Counted from the stretch's first letter, positions 7,220 through 17,326 are shown. The stretch: 64,000 nucleotides of DNA from Sulfitobacter sp. F26204 (GCF_026410305.1 NZ_JAPMLQ010000003.1:310001-374000); one strand, 5' to 3'. The notes: generated by a model not told the origin, from the letters alone. A program made the numbers and translations.

Positions 7220-8383
7220 ATGCCTGATACCATCACCGACGTTAGCGCCGTGCGGCGGCCTATTTCGCAGGCCAATGGCCTGCCCAATGCACATTACATC
7301 GATCAAGGCGTCCACGCCGAAGAACGTCAGGCGGTTCTGGTCGATAACTGGGCGGGCCTGGCTGTTGCCTCTGATGTACCCGAAATCGGGGGTGCGGTGC
7401 CACTGACCTTCCTGGACATGCCCTTGCTGTTACTGCGCGACAAACAAGGTCAAATCCGGGTATTCCAGAACATATGCCGCCACCGGGGCATGGTTCTGGT
7501 CGACGCTGCGCGCAAGATCGAAGGGGCGATCCGCTGTCCCTACCACAGCTGGTGCTATTCAACCGACGGACGATTGGTCAGCACACCGCATGTAGGGGGA
7601 CCGGGGCAAAATACCCATGAAGATATTGACCGAGACCTTCTTGGCCTGATCGAAGTACGCAGCTTTATCTGGATGGATGTGGTGTTCATCAATCTGTCTG
7701 GCACTGCCGCCCCGTTTGAAATGATCAACGCCGACCTGATGGCGCGCTGGCGTGCCTTTGACAAACCATTGTTTCACGGAGGACCGGCAAGTCGTTTTAC
7801 CCTTGAGGTCAATTGCAACTGGAAACTGGCGGTCGAGAATTATTGTGAAAGTTACCATTTGCCCTGGGTGCATCCGGGCTTGAACAGCTATTCAAGACTG
7901 GAAGACCATTATCACATCGAAGCCACAGGCAAGTTTTCTGGCCAGGGCACCCTGGTATATCGCCAGATTTCGGATTCCGATGGCTCGGTATTTCCCGATT
8001 TCACAGAGCTGGACAGCAAATGGGACAAGGCCGCAGAATATATTGCTGTCTATCCAAATGTCCTGTTGGGTGTGCACCGGGATCACACCTTTGCGATCGT
8101 GTTGGTGCCAGACGGCCCTGAACGCACGCTCGAATATGTACATCTATATTACGCCGCGCCAGACACGTCTGAGACGCTGCGCACCAAAAACGCAGCGCAG
8201 TGGAAGGAAGTTTTTGCCGAAGATGTCTTTGTCGTTGAGGGAATGCAGCGTGGCCGCCATGCAGCCGGCTTTGACGGGGGTCGGTTTTCTCCGGCAATGG
8301 ACGGGCCAACGCATTTGTTTCACGACTGGGTCGCGACACAAATGGAACGCCACCGCGGCTTGAAAGCGCATGCCGCGGAATGA
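7220..8383 (+). CDS. Rieske-type aromatic ring-hydroxylating oxygenase, alpha subunit
   Basis: 387-residue terminal oxygenase. The Rieske [2Fe-2S] ligands are Cys86-x-His88 and Cys106-x2-His109 (NICRHRG, RCPYHSW). The catalytic mononuclear iron site is in NYCESYHLPWVH (His213, His218), with an acidic third ligand probably near Asp335. Such enzymes use electrons from a separate reductase to hydroxylate aromatic rings or to oxidise quaternary amines; no reductase gene is nearby, so the substrate is open. An AGGAG site lies 6 bases before the ATG. The stop overlaps the next gene by four bases (ATGA). Confidence 0.9.
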   Translation: MPDTITDVSAVRRPISQANGLPNAHYIDQGVHAEERQAVLVDNWAGLAVASDVPEIGGAVPLTFLDMPLLLLRDKQGQIRVFQNICRHRGMVLVDAARKIEGAIRCPYHSWCYSTDGRLVSTPHVGGPGQNTHEDIDRDLLGLIEVRSFIWMDVVFINLSGTAAPFEMINADLMARWRAFDKPLFHGGPASRFTLEVNCNWKLAVENYCESYHLPWVHPGLNSYSRLEDHYHIEATGKFSGQGTLVYRQISDSDGSVFPDFTELDSKWDKAAEYIAVYPNVLLGVHRDHTFAIVLVPDGPERTLEYVHLYYAAPDTSETLRTKNAAQWKEVFAEDVFVVEGMQRGRHAAGFDGGRFSPAMDGPTHLFHDWVATQMERHRGLKAHAAE

Positions 8384-8622
8384 GCAAGCTGGACGCTGCC
8401 CTGCTCGCGGCGCATGCAAGCGGGAATACCGAAAGGCTGGTAGCGCTCTATTCCCAGGCCGCAGACGAGGCCGAGTCAGCCGAAGGCGCGGCTTTTTACC
8501 TGACCCAGGCTTATGTCTTTGCACTGGAGGCGGGGCATGCCGATGCCCCGTCCCTGCACCAACGCCTGCTTGATGCCGGACGCGAAGAACCCCTGGGACT
8601 TGCGCGTGCCCCCAGGCGTTAG
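8380..8622 (+). CDS. Small hypothetical protein coupled to the Rieske oxygenase
   Basis: 80 residues, rich in Ala, Leu and Glu and probably all helical (YSQAADEAESAEGAAFYLTQ), without signal peptide or membrane segment. The helical pattern with paired Ala/Leu resembles a short helical-repeat hairpin, but no family was recognised. Its ATG overlaps the oxygenase stop codon (ATGA), which indicates coupled translation and suggests a role linked to that enzyme. Third-position GC is high and consistent with real coding. Confidence 0.65.
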   Translation: MSKLDAALLAAHASGNTERLVALYSQAADEAESAEGAAFYLTQAYVFALEAGHADAPSLHQRLLDAGREEPLGLARAPRR

Positions 8623-8695
8623 ATGCACGTCATTCATTTCATGCCAGCGCAGGTTTGGTGAGCGCGGGGTTCGGATTTCTGGAAGCTGAGCCAGC

Positions 8696-10105
8696 CTAGA
8701 CTACGGCGGGATGCCTGTTGGGCCAATCGGTCGCCAAGTGCCAATCCTGCGCCAGCCGCAGCAGGCGCGCATCGCTGCCTCTTGGTCCGATCAATTGAAT
8801 GCCACCGGGCAATCCTTGCGCACCAAAGCCTGCGGGAATGTTCACCACGGGCAGGCCGATCAGGCTGGCTGGAACAACCACTTGCATCCACCGGTGATAG
8901 GTATCCATTGTGACACCCGAAATTTCCTTGGGATGCTCCAAATTCACGTCAAAGGGCCAGCATTGCGCCGAAGGCAAGACAAGAACGTCAACCTTTTCGA
9001 ACAACTCGATGGTGCGACGATACCAATCTGACCGGGCCAAGCTTGCATGATGTATGTCCATCGCGCCAAGTTTGAGACCGCGCTCGATCTCCCATTGTGC
9101 AGATCCTTTGAGGAATTCACGCTTTTGGGCATCTGCGTGAAGCGTGTGCAATCCCGTCGCAACAGAAAAAGAGCGCAGCGTGATCCAGCTGTTCCACATC
9201 CGATCAGCATCAAAGGGCGCTGCGATATGCTCAACACTATGGCCAAGCTCCTGCATCCGGGACAGCGCGGTTTCTGTCAGATCGGAAATCCCCTCTTCGT
9301 AAGGAAAACGCCCGCCCCAATCTCCGAGATAACCAATACGTTGTTGCGGTACCGGGTCTACCGGCATGGGCACCAGGCCTGCTGCGGATCGGCTGTGCGG
9401 TTGGCGGATGTCTGCCCCAGCCATGGTATCGGCCAATGCAGCCAGATCGGTCGGACACCGCGCCATGGGCCCTGACGTGGATAAATGATGCATGAAGACA
9501 TCGCCCAGAGGTTCTGATGGTACAACGCCCCATGTCGGGCGCATGCCATATACATTGCACCAACCTGCCGGATTGCGCAGCGATCCCATCATGTCACTGC
9601 CATCTGCAACAGAGAGCATTTTGCTCGCAAGCGCCGCCGCTGCCCCGCCCGAAGATCCCCCCGCAGATTTTTCAAGGTTATAGGGATTGTGGGTAGCCCC
9701 ATGTACCGGGTTGAATGTGTGGCTGCCCAACCCGAATTCAGGTGTGTTGGTCTTGCCGATGATCAGAGCGCCCGCATTGCGCATCCGTTCAACCACCAGA
9801 TCGTCCTGCTCTGCCATTGTGTTTGCAAACAGTGGTGACCCCATGGATGTCGGTAGGCCCTTGGCATTTGCCAGATCCTTAACCGCCAAGGGGATCCCGT
9901 GCATCCAACCCCTGCGCGGTTCGTCATCTGCCGCGCGCGCCTCGGCCAGCAACTCATCCGTGTCCCGCAACGAGACAATCGCGTTCACAGCCGGATTGAC
10001 CGCTTTGATCCGCTCAAGTGTTGCCTGCATCAGTTCAACGGCACTCAACTTGCCCCGTTCCATTTCCGATGACAGGGCATATGCGGTCTTGTCTAGAATA
10101 TCCAT
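8696..10105 (-). CDS. Amidase signature family hydrolase
   Basis: 469 residues of the amidase signature family, which cleave carboxylic amides with a Ser-cisSer-Lys triad. The catalytic lysine is in PLAVKDLANAKG, the glycine/serine-rich core in KSAGGSSGGAAAALASKM, and the nucleophile segment in DGSDMMGSLRNPAG (the common form is DGSDxGGS). A glutamyl-tRNA amidotransferase role is unlikely because no gatB/gatC are nearby and the tail differs. The first ATG (10105) is used; an in-frame TTG lies four codons upstream. It follows prfB by 55 bases on the same strand, but the two are functionally unrelated. Substrate unknown. Confidence 0.88.
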   Translation of the reverse strand: MDILDKTAYALSSEMERGKLSAVELMQATLERIKAVNPAVNAIVSLRDTDELLAEARAADDEPRRGWMHGIPLAVKDLANAKGLPTSMGSPLFANTMAEQDDLVVERMRNAGALIIGKTNTPEFGLGSHTFNPVHGATHNPYNLEKSAGGSSGGAAAALASKMLSVADGSDMMGSLRNPAGWCNVYGMRPTWGVVPSEPLGDVFMHHLSTSGPMARCPTDLAALADTMAGADIRQPHSRSAAGLVPMPVDPVPQQRIGYLGDWGGRFPYEEGISDLTETALSRMQELGHSVEHIAAPFDADRMWNSWITLRSFSVATGLHTLHADAQKREFLKGSAQWEIERGLKLGAMDIHHASLARSDWYRRTIELFEKVDVLVLPSAQCWPFDVNLEHPKEISGVTMDTYHRWMQVVVPASLIGLPVVNIPAGFGAQGLPGGIQLIGPRGSDARLLRLAQDWHLATDWPNRHPAVV

Positions 10106-10160
10106 TTCATCAGCCAATCAATTCGTCGAGGGTAATTCAAGGCTGCAGCACCCCATAGCG

Positions 10161-11285
10161 TTAACTTCCCTGCGCCTCGGCACGGCTTTTGCCGCTGACG
10201 GCAAGAGCAAGTGTCGCGCCCATCAATCCATCCAGATCGCCATCAAGCACCCCTTTTGTATCTGAGGTTTCATAGTTGGTGCGCAGATCCTTGACCATCT
10301 GGTATGGTTGCAAAACGTAGGAACGGATCTGGTTGCCCCACCCCGCATCACCGGCGTTTTCATGGGTTTCGTTCACAATCGCAGAGCGCTTGTCGAGCTC
10401 GATCTGGTACAAGCGGCTTTTCAGGGCTTTCATGGCGATGTCACGGTTCTGGTGCTGGGATTTGACCGAGCTTGTGACGACGATCCCTGTCGGGTGATGG
10501 GTGATACGCACCGCGGAATCGGTTGTGTTGACGTGCTGCCCGCCTGCCCCCGATGACCTGTAGGTATCAACGCGAATATCCGATGGATTAACTTCGATCT
10601 CGATGTTGTCATCTACGACGGGATAAACCTTGACCGAGGTAAAGGATGTATGACGCTTGGCCGCTGAATCAAACGGGGAAATGCGTACCAGACGATGCAC
10701 ACCGCTTTCGGACTTTAACCACCCATAAGCATTGTGGCCTTCGATCTTGTAGGTGGCAGATTTGATGCCGGCCTCTTCCCCCGCACTTTCCGACTGTAGC
10801 TCGACCTTGTAACCTTTCTTTTCGGCCCAACGCACATACATCCGCGCCAGCATACTGGCCCAATCACATGATTCTGTGCCGCCAGCGCCTGAATTGATTT
10901 CAAGGAAGGTATCATTGCTGTCCGCTTCACCGTCAAGCAACGCCTCAAGTTCCTTTTGCGCGGCCTTGACAGAAAGTGCTTTCAAGGCGGCCTCGGCCTC
11001 GGTGACGACTTCTTCGTCCTCTTCCATCTCACCCAGTTCGATCAGATCGACATTGTCGGTCAATTCTTGCCGGATCCCGTCATAAGTGGCGATCGCGTCG
11101 ACAAGATTCTGGCGATCGCGCATTAACTTTTGCGCAGCCGCGGCATCATCCCACAGGTTTGGGTCTTCGACGCGCGCATTAAATTCTTCCAACCTATGCT
11201 GAGCCGTCTCAACATCCAGCCGTTGTCCCAACAATTCCAAAGACTTGGAAATTTGATCTACTGTATTTTGTGCCTCTGCACGCAT
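10161..11285 (-). CDS. prfB: Peptide chain release factor 2
   Basis: 374-residue class I release factor that reads UGA and UAA in the ribosomal A site. The stop-codon recognition motif SPF is in RISPFDSAAKRHTSF, and the universal GGQ peptidyl hydrolysis motif is in SSGAGGQHVNTTDSAVRITH. The reading frame is continuous from the ATG, so the programmed +1 frameshift that many bacteria use at about codon 25 is absent here. It lies 89 bases downstream of mrcA on the same strand. Confidence 0.97.
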   Translation of the reverse strand: MRAEAQNTVDQISKSLELLGQRLDVETAQHRLEEFNARVEDPNLWDDAAAAQKLMRDRQNLVDAIATYDGIRQELTDNVDLIELGEMEEDEEVVTEAEAALKALSVKAAQKELEALLDGEADSNDTFLEINSGAGGTESCDWASMLARMYVRWAEKKGYKVELQSESAGEEAGIKSATYKIEGHNAYGWLKSESGVHRLVRISPFDSAAKRHTSFTSVKVYPVVDDNIEIEVNPSDIRVDTYRSSGAGGQHVNTTDSAVRITHHPTGIVVTSSVKSQHQNRDIAMKALKSRLYQIELDKRSAIVNETHENAGDAGWGNQIRSYVLQPYQMVKDLRTNYETSDTKGVLDGDLDGLMGATLALAVSGKSRAEAQGS

Positions 11286-11374
11286 GCATTTACGCCTTTG
11301 TTCTATACCCCTTGGACATAGACCAGCGGCACGGGTGCTACAAGTCGTCGTCGGGCGGGGTTTACCCTACCCGC

Positions 11375-13927
11375 TTAATACAAACCGCCCGAAGACAAGG
11401 TGCCAAAACTGGCCTTTGGCCCGACAACTGCTTTCTTGCCGGTGGATGTCGTAACCTGCTTGGCAACTCGATCCACCTCTTCGACCAAGGGCAAGTCGGC
11501 GCCCATGGCAAATCCGCCGTCAAAAGTGATGCCGAACACCGGTTCTTCGCCGCCACGGAAACACTCAGACACAACATTGGGGCCAGAGGCACCATTGCTC
11601 AACCGTGCGCCGGAAAACCGGTCGATCTTGATAAATTCGCAGGCTTCGGGCACCGAGAACTCTCCGCCGCCGTATTTCTTGACCGCCTGTGACATGAAAC
11701 GCTGGAAAACCGGACCGCACATGCCGCCCCCCGAGGCCCCGCGCCCCATCGCTTTGGGTTGATCATAACCGATGTAACAACCAGCGACGATGTTCGAAGT
11801 AAAGCCGATGAACCAGACATCTTTCGCGTCATTTGTGGTCCCCGTCTTGCCCGCTGTCGGCACCCCGAGGTTGACGGTTTTACGGGCTGTTCCGCGTTCC
11901 ACAACGCCGCGCATCATCGAGGTCAACTGATAAGCCGTCACAGGATCCATCACCCGTTCGCGGTTGGAAATCACACGCGGCGCAACACCGGGATCAAGGC
12001 TTGCCATCTGACAATCATTGCAGATGCGTTCATCATGCTTGTAGACAGTGCGGCCATAACGGTCCTGAACGCGGTCCACCAGTGTCGGTTGCACCCTTTC
12101 GCCCCCGTTTGCAAACATCGCATAAGCACTAACCATCTGGTATAAAGTCGTTTCCTGAGACCCAAGCGCATTTGCCAGCACCGGAGACAGGTTTTCATAA
12201 ACACCAAACCGTTCCGCGTAGCTGCCAACGACATCCATACCGACTTCTTGCGCCAGACGGATTGTCATCAGGTTTCGGGATTGTTCGATCCCCGTGCGCA
12301 GCGGCGTGGGCCCATAGAACCGGTTGGAAGAGTTCTTGGGACGCCAGACTCCCTGCGGTGTATTGATCTCAATCGGGGCATCAACCACGATTGTTGCCGG
12401 CGAATAACCACTGTCCAAAGCAGACGCATAGACAAAGGGCTTGAAACTGGAACCGGGCTGACGCTGGGCCTGAGTGGCCCTGTTGAACACCGAATCCTGA
12501 TAGGAAAAGCCACCCTGCATGGCAATGACGCGCCCGGTATCCACATCCATCGCGACAAATGCGCCCTGCACCTCGGGCACCTGGCGCAGGGTCCAGCGGA
12601 TGAAACTGCCATCTGCATCCGCTGTCATGCGGCGCACCAATACAACATCCCCGACCGACACCAGATCACCCAGCCCACGTGCCTTTGGGCCTAGTTTCCC
12701 GTTTTCGAGCCGTTTGCGGGCCCATTGCGCGTCTTTTGCTGGTATGAAATGCCCATCCGCATCCTCGGGCACACCTTCGATTCCGATGCGGGCATCGCCG
12801 CCATCGATACTCAGCACAACGGCGGGATACCATTGGTTTTCCAGATCGATGTCGCGCGGTACACGAATATCACTCAGCGCATCACGCCAGCTTTCTTCCG
12901 TCCCCAATTGGTCGATGGGTATGGTTTTACCGGTGCCTTGCCAAATTCCGCGACCACGGTCATATTGTTCCAACTGTCGACGCAGGGCATTTGCGGCGAT
13001 CGGCTGCATTTCATTGTCAATGGTTGCCCGGACTGTCAGCCCCCCGGTGAAAAACTCGCCCTCACCAAAGTTTTCGGACAATTGTCGCCGGATCTCATCG
13101 GTAAAATAGTCACGCGGTGGCAGATCCGCCTTAAAGCTCGCGAAATCTCCATTCTGTACAGAACGCAGGGGCTGCGCCTTTTCGGTCGCGTAATCGGCAT
13201 CAGAGATATAGCCGTTCTCGTTCATTTCACGCAGCACAAAATTGCGACGCGCCAGCAAGCGTTCCTTGCGTCGTACCGGATGGTAGTCCGAGGGTGCCTT
13301 GGGCAAGGAGGCAAGAAAGGCCGCCTCATGAGGGGCCAGTTCACTGAGTGTCTTGTTGAAATAGGTCTGGGCGGCAGCCGCCACACCGTAAGAGTTTTGT
13401 CCCAGAAAAATTTCGTTCAGATACAACTCCAGGATCTTTTCCTTGTCCAGTGCTTCTTCGACACGGGCGGCGAGAATGATTTCCTTGATCTTGCGTTCCG
13501 CACGACGGTCACCAGAAAGAAGAAAGTTCTTCATCACCTGTTGAGTGATGGTCGAGGCGCCGCGCACGTCTTTGCCACGGGTGCGCACAGCGTCAATCGC
13601 TGCCGCGCCGATCCCGCGCAAGTCATACCCGTCGTGCTCATAAAAGTTCTTGTCTTCGGCAGAAATGAAGGCCTGCTTGATCAGCGGAGGGATCGTGTCC
13701 GCAGGGGCAAACAGGCGACGCTCCTTGGCGAATTCATCAATCAAACGGCCTTGTCCCGAATAAATGCGGCTGATTGTGGGCGGGGTATAGCTGGCGAGGC
13801 TCTCGTGACTGGGCAGGTCGCGACCATACATCCAGAAAACAGCACCAATGGTCAGCGCCACCATACCGATGCTCATGGTCACGGTGGTAAAGATACCACC
13901 CAGAAAAGACAGAATAAATCGGAACAC
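11375..13927 (-). CDS. mrcA: Penicillin-binding protein 1A
   Basis: Bifunctional class A PBP of 850 residues that polymerises and cross-links peptidoglycan on the periplasmic face of the inner membrane. An N-terminal membrane anchor covers about residues 8-34. The glycosyltransferase domain contains the catalytic glutamate motif EDKNFYEHDG (residues 91-100). An OB-like insert of about 100 residues follows, and then the transpeptidase domain with SSFK (Ser493 and Lys496), SRN and KTG (AGKTGTTND). The start codon is GTG. It lies 122 bases after amiC, grouping cell-wall synthesis and remodelling. Confidence 0.96.
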   Translation of the reverse strand: MFRFILSFLGGIFTTVTMSIGMVALTIGAVFWMYGRDLPSHESLASYTPPTISRIYSGQGRLIDEFAKERRLFAPADTIPPLIKQAFISAEDKNFYEHDGYDLRGIGAAAIDAVRTRGKDVRGASTITQQVMKNFLLSGDRRAERKIKEIILAARVEEALDKEKILELYLNEIFLGQNSYGVAAAAQTYFNKTLSELAPHEAAFLASLPKAPSDYHPVRRKERLLARRNFVLREMNENGYISDADYATEKAQPLRSVQNGDFASFKADLPPRDYFTDEIRRQLSENFGEGEFFTGGLTVRATIDNEMQPIAANALRRQLEQYDRGRGIWQGTGKTIPIDQLGTEESWRDALSDIRVPRDIDLENQWYPAVVLSIDGGDARIGIEGVPEDADGHFIPAKDAQWARKRLENGKLGPKARGLGDLVSVGDVVLVRRMTADADGSFIRWTLRQVPEVQGAFVAMDVDTGRVIAMQGGFSYQDSVFNRATQAQRQPGSSFKPFVYASALDSGYSPATIVVDAPIEINTPQGVWRPKNSSNRFYGPTPLRTGIEQSRNLMTIRLAQEVGMDVVGSYAERFGVYENLSPVLANALGSQETTLYQMVSAYAMFANGGERVQPTLVDRVQDRYGRTVYKHDERICNDCQMASLDPGVAPRVISNRERVMDPVTAYQLTSMMRGVVERGTARKTVNLGVPTAGKTGTTNDAKDVWFIGFTSNIVAGCYIGYDQPKAMGRGASGGGMCGPVFQRFMSQAVKKYGGGEFSVPEACEFIKIDRFSGARLSNGASGPNVVSECFRGGEEPVFGITFDGGFAMGADLPLVEEVDRVAKQVTTSTGKKAVVGPKASFGTLSSGGLY

Positions 13928-14049
13928 CGCGTGTCGCCCTCTTTGTGGCTTTCGTTCGTATCCTTATAGCGGCAATGACCGGGATGGTCAAAACGGGAAC
14001 GCAGCGGCACTGGGCTGTTATCTGCCTATAATATCAATATATTTGCAGC

Positions 14050-15282
14050 TTACTGACGGACCAGCGGTGCGCGGGCGGCATCGCTGTCACGCCAAAGCAG
14101 AATCGCCTCTGCCATGGCATCGACCATAACGGCACGCCAGACTGGATCACGCAGGTTCTTCAAATCGCGTTCAGAGCTTAGAAACCCGATTTCCACCAAT
14201 ACGGACGGGATGTCTGCGGATTTCAGGACCGAGAACCCCGCCTGTCGTTTCGGTCTGCGGTTCATCGGTCCGCCTGCTTGGGTCATCCCGGCCACCAGCG
14301 CGTCTGCCAGTGCAGTTGAACGCGGTTCCGTTTCCTGACGGGCCAAGTCCAACAGGATGCTCGCAACCTGATCATCCGACCCTGTCAGATCCGCCCCTGC
14401 TATGATGTCGGACCGGTTGTGCCGCGCTGCCAGATGCGCCGTTGCGGTATCACTGGCCTCTGTCGACAGGGTGTAAACGGTCGCGCCCTTTGCCCCGCCC
14501 TGCCGCAAGCTATCCGCGTGCAATGAAATGAAAATATCCGCACGGGCTTGATGAGCAATGGCGACACGTGTTTCCAGCGCGACAAAAACGTCATCATCGC
14601 GGGTCAGTACAACCTCAATGCCCATGCGCAGCAAGGCTTCGCGCAGCGCACGGGCAAAGGCCAACATCAGATCCTTTTCGAAAATATCGTCGTGTTCCGC
14701 GCCCGGATCCAACCCGCCGTGACCGGGATCAAGCGCGACAGTGAATTTCTTTTTCTTACCTGTCTTGGGTGCTGGCTTCTGTGTCAGTGCCGCCGCCCAA
14801 GCCCCATCTGTCGGGGTGCCAGAGCGGCTTGCGAATTCTTCTTCGCTCGCTGTTTCCATCATGATTTCAAGCGTTGCCTTGCCGCTTGCCTCTTCCACCG
14901 GCATGCCGATTTCAACCGGCACCATTGGTTCAGCAAGATCCGCGACCAACCGTGACCAGCCTGGCCGAAACGCCCCGAAGCGCACGGCCGATACGCGCCC
15001 CGGCTCTGGCAGGATCATCGCGGGCCGCAGTGTCGCCCAATCGGCCTCTTTGAAGTCAATCACCAGGCGCGCAGGGTCATTGAGTAGAAATACGCGGAAG
15101 GGTACCCCCTGACTCAATGCGATCCGTATGTCTGTCCGACCAAGCCAGCCATCCGTGATGCTGCTCCTGGCCGCGTCAACGCGGGCCAATGCACTGAGGT
15201 TGGAAGCATTCGGATTCTGCGCACAGACACTGCTTGCACAAAGCACAGCCACGCAGAATGCCTGAAGAAACGCCCGTATCAT
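14050..15282 (-). CDS. amiC: N-acetylmuramoyl-L-alanine amidase with AMIN domain
   Basis: Zinc amidase of 410 residues that removes stem peptides from peptidoglycan during cell separation. A signal peptide covers about residues 1-22 (FCVAVLCASSVCAQ). An AMIN domain (residues about 40-130) targets the septum or envelope, and an Amidase_3 domain follows from about residue 195, with zinc ligands in LDPGHGGLDPGAEHDD, SLHADS and LVEIGFLSSERD. It precedes mrcA on the same strand. Confidence 0.94.
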   Translation of the reverse strand: MIRAFLQAFCVAVLCASSVCAQNPNASNLSALARVDAARSSITDGWLGRTDIRIALSQGVPFRVFLLNDPARLVIDFKEADWATLRPAMILPEPGRVSAVRFGAFRPGWSRLVADLAEPMVPVEIGMPVEEASGKATLEIMMETASEEEFASRSGTPTDGAWAAALTQKPAPKTGKKKKFTVALDPGHGGLDPGAEHDDIFEKDLMLAFARALREALLRMGIEVVLTRDDDVFVALETRVAIAHQARADIFISLHADSLRQGGAKGATVYTLSTEASDTATAHLAARHNRSDIIAGADLTGSDDQVASILLDLARQETEPRSTALADALVAGMTQAGGPMNRRPKRQAGFSVLKSADIPSVLVEIGFLSSERDLKNLRDPVWRAVMVDAMAEAILLWRDSDAARAPLVRQ

Positions 15283-15344
15283 GTCACCGCTTTTCGCTGC
15301 TCTTTTGCGCAGTCTAGCAGGTCTGCACCAGGCATTCCAGCGCC

Positions 15345-16487
15345 TCAGCGGCCCGACATGAAGGCCTTGAGCCGCGCCAGCCCTTCGGTGATGTCGGCGG
15401 TGCTGCGGGCATAGGAAAACCGTAGGGTCGTTGACCCTCGAATCGGATCGAAATCAAGCCCTGGAGTGACGGAAACCCGTGCCTTTTCAAGAATTTCAGC
15501 AGCAAAGCTAACGCTGTCTTTGGTTAGTTCAGACACATCGGCATAGACATAAAACGCACCGTCTGGCGGAGCGAAACTGGTGAAGCCCGCTTCTTTCAAA
15601 CCGGTCAGCATCAAGGCGCGGTTGGCGCGATAAACGTCCATGTTGGCTTGCAATTCCTCTTCGCAATCCATGGCGGCGAGGGCTGTCACCTGACTGGCAT
15701 GAGGCGCGCAAATAAACATGTTTTGTGCCAGTCGCTCAACAATTCGCACGTGGTCTTCGGGCACCACCATCCAGCCTACGCGCCAACCAGTCATCGAGAA
15801 ATATTTGGAAAAGGAATTGATCACATAGCAATCATTGGTCAGTTCAAGCGCCGAGACCGCTTTCTTTTCATATTCGACCCCGTGATAGATTTCGTCCGAA
15901 ATGAAAGAGGTGCCAGAGTCGGCACAGGCCTCGATCAGACCCTGCATGGCTGCGCGGTCCAGCATGGTACCGGTGGGATTGGCAGGCGACGCGACCATCA
16001 GCCCAGCCAGGTTCAGGTCTGCAAAATCGGCAGGCACGGGTTGCAATCTGTTCTCAAGAGCGGTGGGCAAATCCACTGGCGTCAAAGCCAGAGCACTGAG
16101 AATCTGGCGGTAACTGGGATAGCCCGGCGCGCCGATCCCTACACGATCGCAGGTATCAAATAGCGCTGTAAAAGCAAGGATAAAGCCCCCCGAAGATCCC
16201 GAAGTGATGATCACGCGGGCCGGGTCAAGATCGACGTTGTACCATGCGCCGTACATCTGAGCGATCCTTGCACGCAACGCAGGCAAGCCAAGGGCAACCG
16301 TATAGCCCAAGGCCGCCTCATCCATCGCTTGGTTCAGCGCTGCAACCGCCGCTTTGGGTGCCCCTGTTCCGGGTTGCCCGACTTCCATGTGAATAATATG
16401 TTCGCCTCTGGCTTCGGCCGCTGCCGCCGCTTGCATGACATCCATCACGATAAAGGGATCGACAGCAGATCGTTTTGATATACGCAT
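15345..16487 (-). CDS. Pyridoxal-phosphate aminotransferase, class I/II
   Basis: 380-residue fold-type I aminotransferase of the aspartate aminotransferase superfamily. The PLP lysine is in SFSKYFSMTGWRVGW, the cofactor-binding Asn/Pro segment in ASPANPTG, and the phosphate-anchoring Arg in the C-terminal TTLRFSYA. The start at 16487 is chosen for an AGGAG site 8 bases upstream; the frame continues to 16577 but would then run through the divergent gene's start. The substrate cannot be set from sequence. It is divergent from the DsbA-like gene, with only 89 bases for both promoters. Confidence 0.9.
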   Translation of the reverse strand: MRISKRSAVDPFIVMDVMQAAAAAEARGEHIIHMEVGQPGTGAPKAAVAALNQAMDEAALGYTVALGLPALRARIAQMYGAWYNVDLDPARVIITSGSSGGFILAFTALFDTCDRVGIGAPGYPSYRQILSALALTPVDLPTALENRLQPVPADFADLNLAGLMVASPANPTGTMLDRAAMQGLIEACADSGTSFISDEIYHGVEYEKKAVSALELTNDCYVINSFSKYFSMTGWRVGWMVVPEDHVRIVERLAQNMFICAPHASQVTALAAMDCEEELQANMDVYRANRALMLTGLKEAGFTSFAPPDGAFYVYADVSELTKDSVSFAAEILEKARVSVTPGLDFDPIRGSTTLRFSYARSTADITEGLARLKAFMSGR

Positions 16488-16576
16488 GGCCTTGCTCCTG
16501 TTCTTTGAGCGTGTTTCACTGTCTTCGCCCCGCTCGTCAAGATCGGGCATCTTATGTTTACAAAGGTACCCCCGCA

Positions 16577-17320
16577 ATGACGCACCGTTTCGCCGCCCCT
16601 CTGCTTGCCGCCATATTAGCCCTGCCCGCAGCTGCCATGGACCTGACAGAGCTGACGGACGCAGAGCGCGCGCAGTTTCGCGCCGAAGTTCGCTCCTATC
16701 TACTGGAAAACCCAGAAGTAATCATGGAGGCTGTCGATGCCCTGCGCGAGCGTGAAGCCGCCCAGCAGGCGCAAGCGGACATTGATCTTGTCAGCGTCAA
16801 CGCAGAGGCGATTTTCAACGACGGGTATTCTTGGGTCGGAGGGAACCCCGAGGGCGACATCACATTGGTGGAATTTCTGGATTACAGGTGCGGTTATTGC
16901 AAAAAAGCCCATGACGAAGTCGCCAAACTATTGGAAACAGATGGAAACATTCGCCTTATCGTCAAGGAATTCCCGATCCTGGGGGATCAGTCGGTATTGG
17001 CGTCACGCTTTGCTGTCGCGGTCAAGCAACTGGCTGGTGGCGACAGCTACAAGGCGTTGAACGATGCGCTGATGGTCTTCAAAGGCGACATTACGCTTGC
17101 CTCGCTGCGCAGACTGGCAACGACATTCGGATTGGATTCGGATGCGATCGAAGCGCATATGGACAGTGATGCCGTCACACAGGAAATTGCGGACACCCGT
17201 GCCCTGGCGCAACGGTTGCAAATCACGGGCACGCCGACATTCGTGATGAAGGATGAACTCTTGCGTGGCTATCTGCCCTTTGACCAGATGCAGGCATTGA
17301 TTGCCGAAAAACGCGGTTGA
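16577..17320 (+). CDS. Periplasmic DsbA-family thiol oxidoreductase (Com1-like)
   Basis: 247 residues with a signal peptide (about residues 1-20, LLAAILALPAAA), a helical segment rich in Glu/Ala (25-75), and a thioredoxin fold with the active site Cys105-Gly-Tyr-Cys108. The cis-proline loop is TGTPTFVM. The layout matches the Com1/27-kDa outer-membrane antigen group of DsbA-like proteins, which form or isomerise disulfides in exported proteins. The upstream ATG/GTG options lack a signal sequence, supporting 16577. It converges on the GIY-YIG gene, whose stop is 6 bases away. Confidence 0.9.
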   Translation: MTHRFAAPLLAAILALPAAAMDLTELTDAERAQFRAEVRSYLLENPEVIMEAVDALREREAAQQAQADIDLVSVNAEAIFNDGYSWVGGNPEGDITLVEFLDYRCGYCKKAHDEVAKLLETDGNIRLIVKEFPILGDQSVLASRFAVAVKQLAGGDSYKALNDALMVFKGDITLASLRRLATTFGLDSDAIEAHMDSDAVTQEIADTRALAQRLQITGTPTFVMKDELLRGYLPFDQMQALIAEKRG

Positions 17321-17326
17321 CTGACG

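Noticed and set aside
10161-11285. Programmed frameshift in prfB
   Set aside because: The frame is continuous from the ATG, and no early in-frame TGA with a slippery site is present.
12725-13969. Plus-strand frame of 414 codons opposite mrcA
   Set aside because: The opposite strand encodes all motifs of PBP1A; the antisense frame has no recognisable features.
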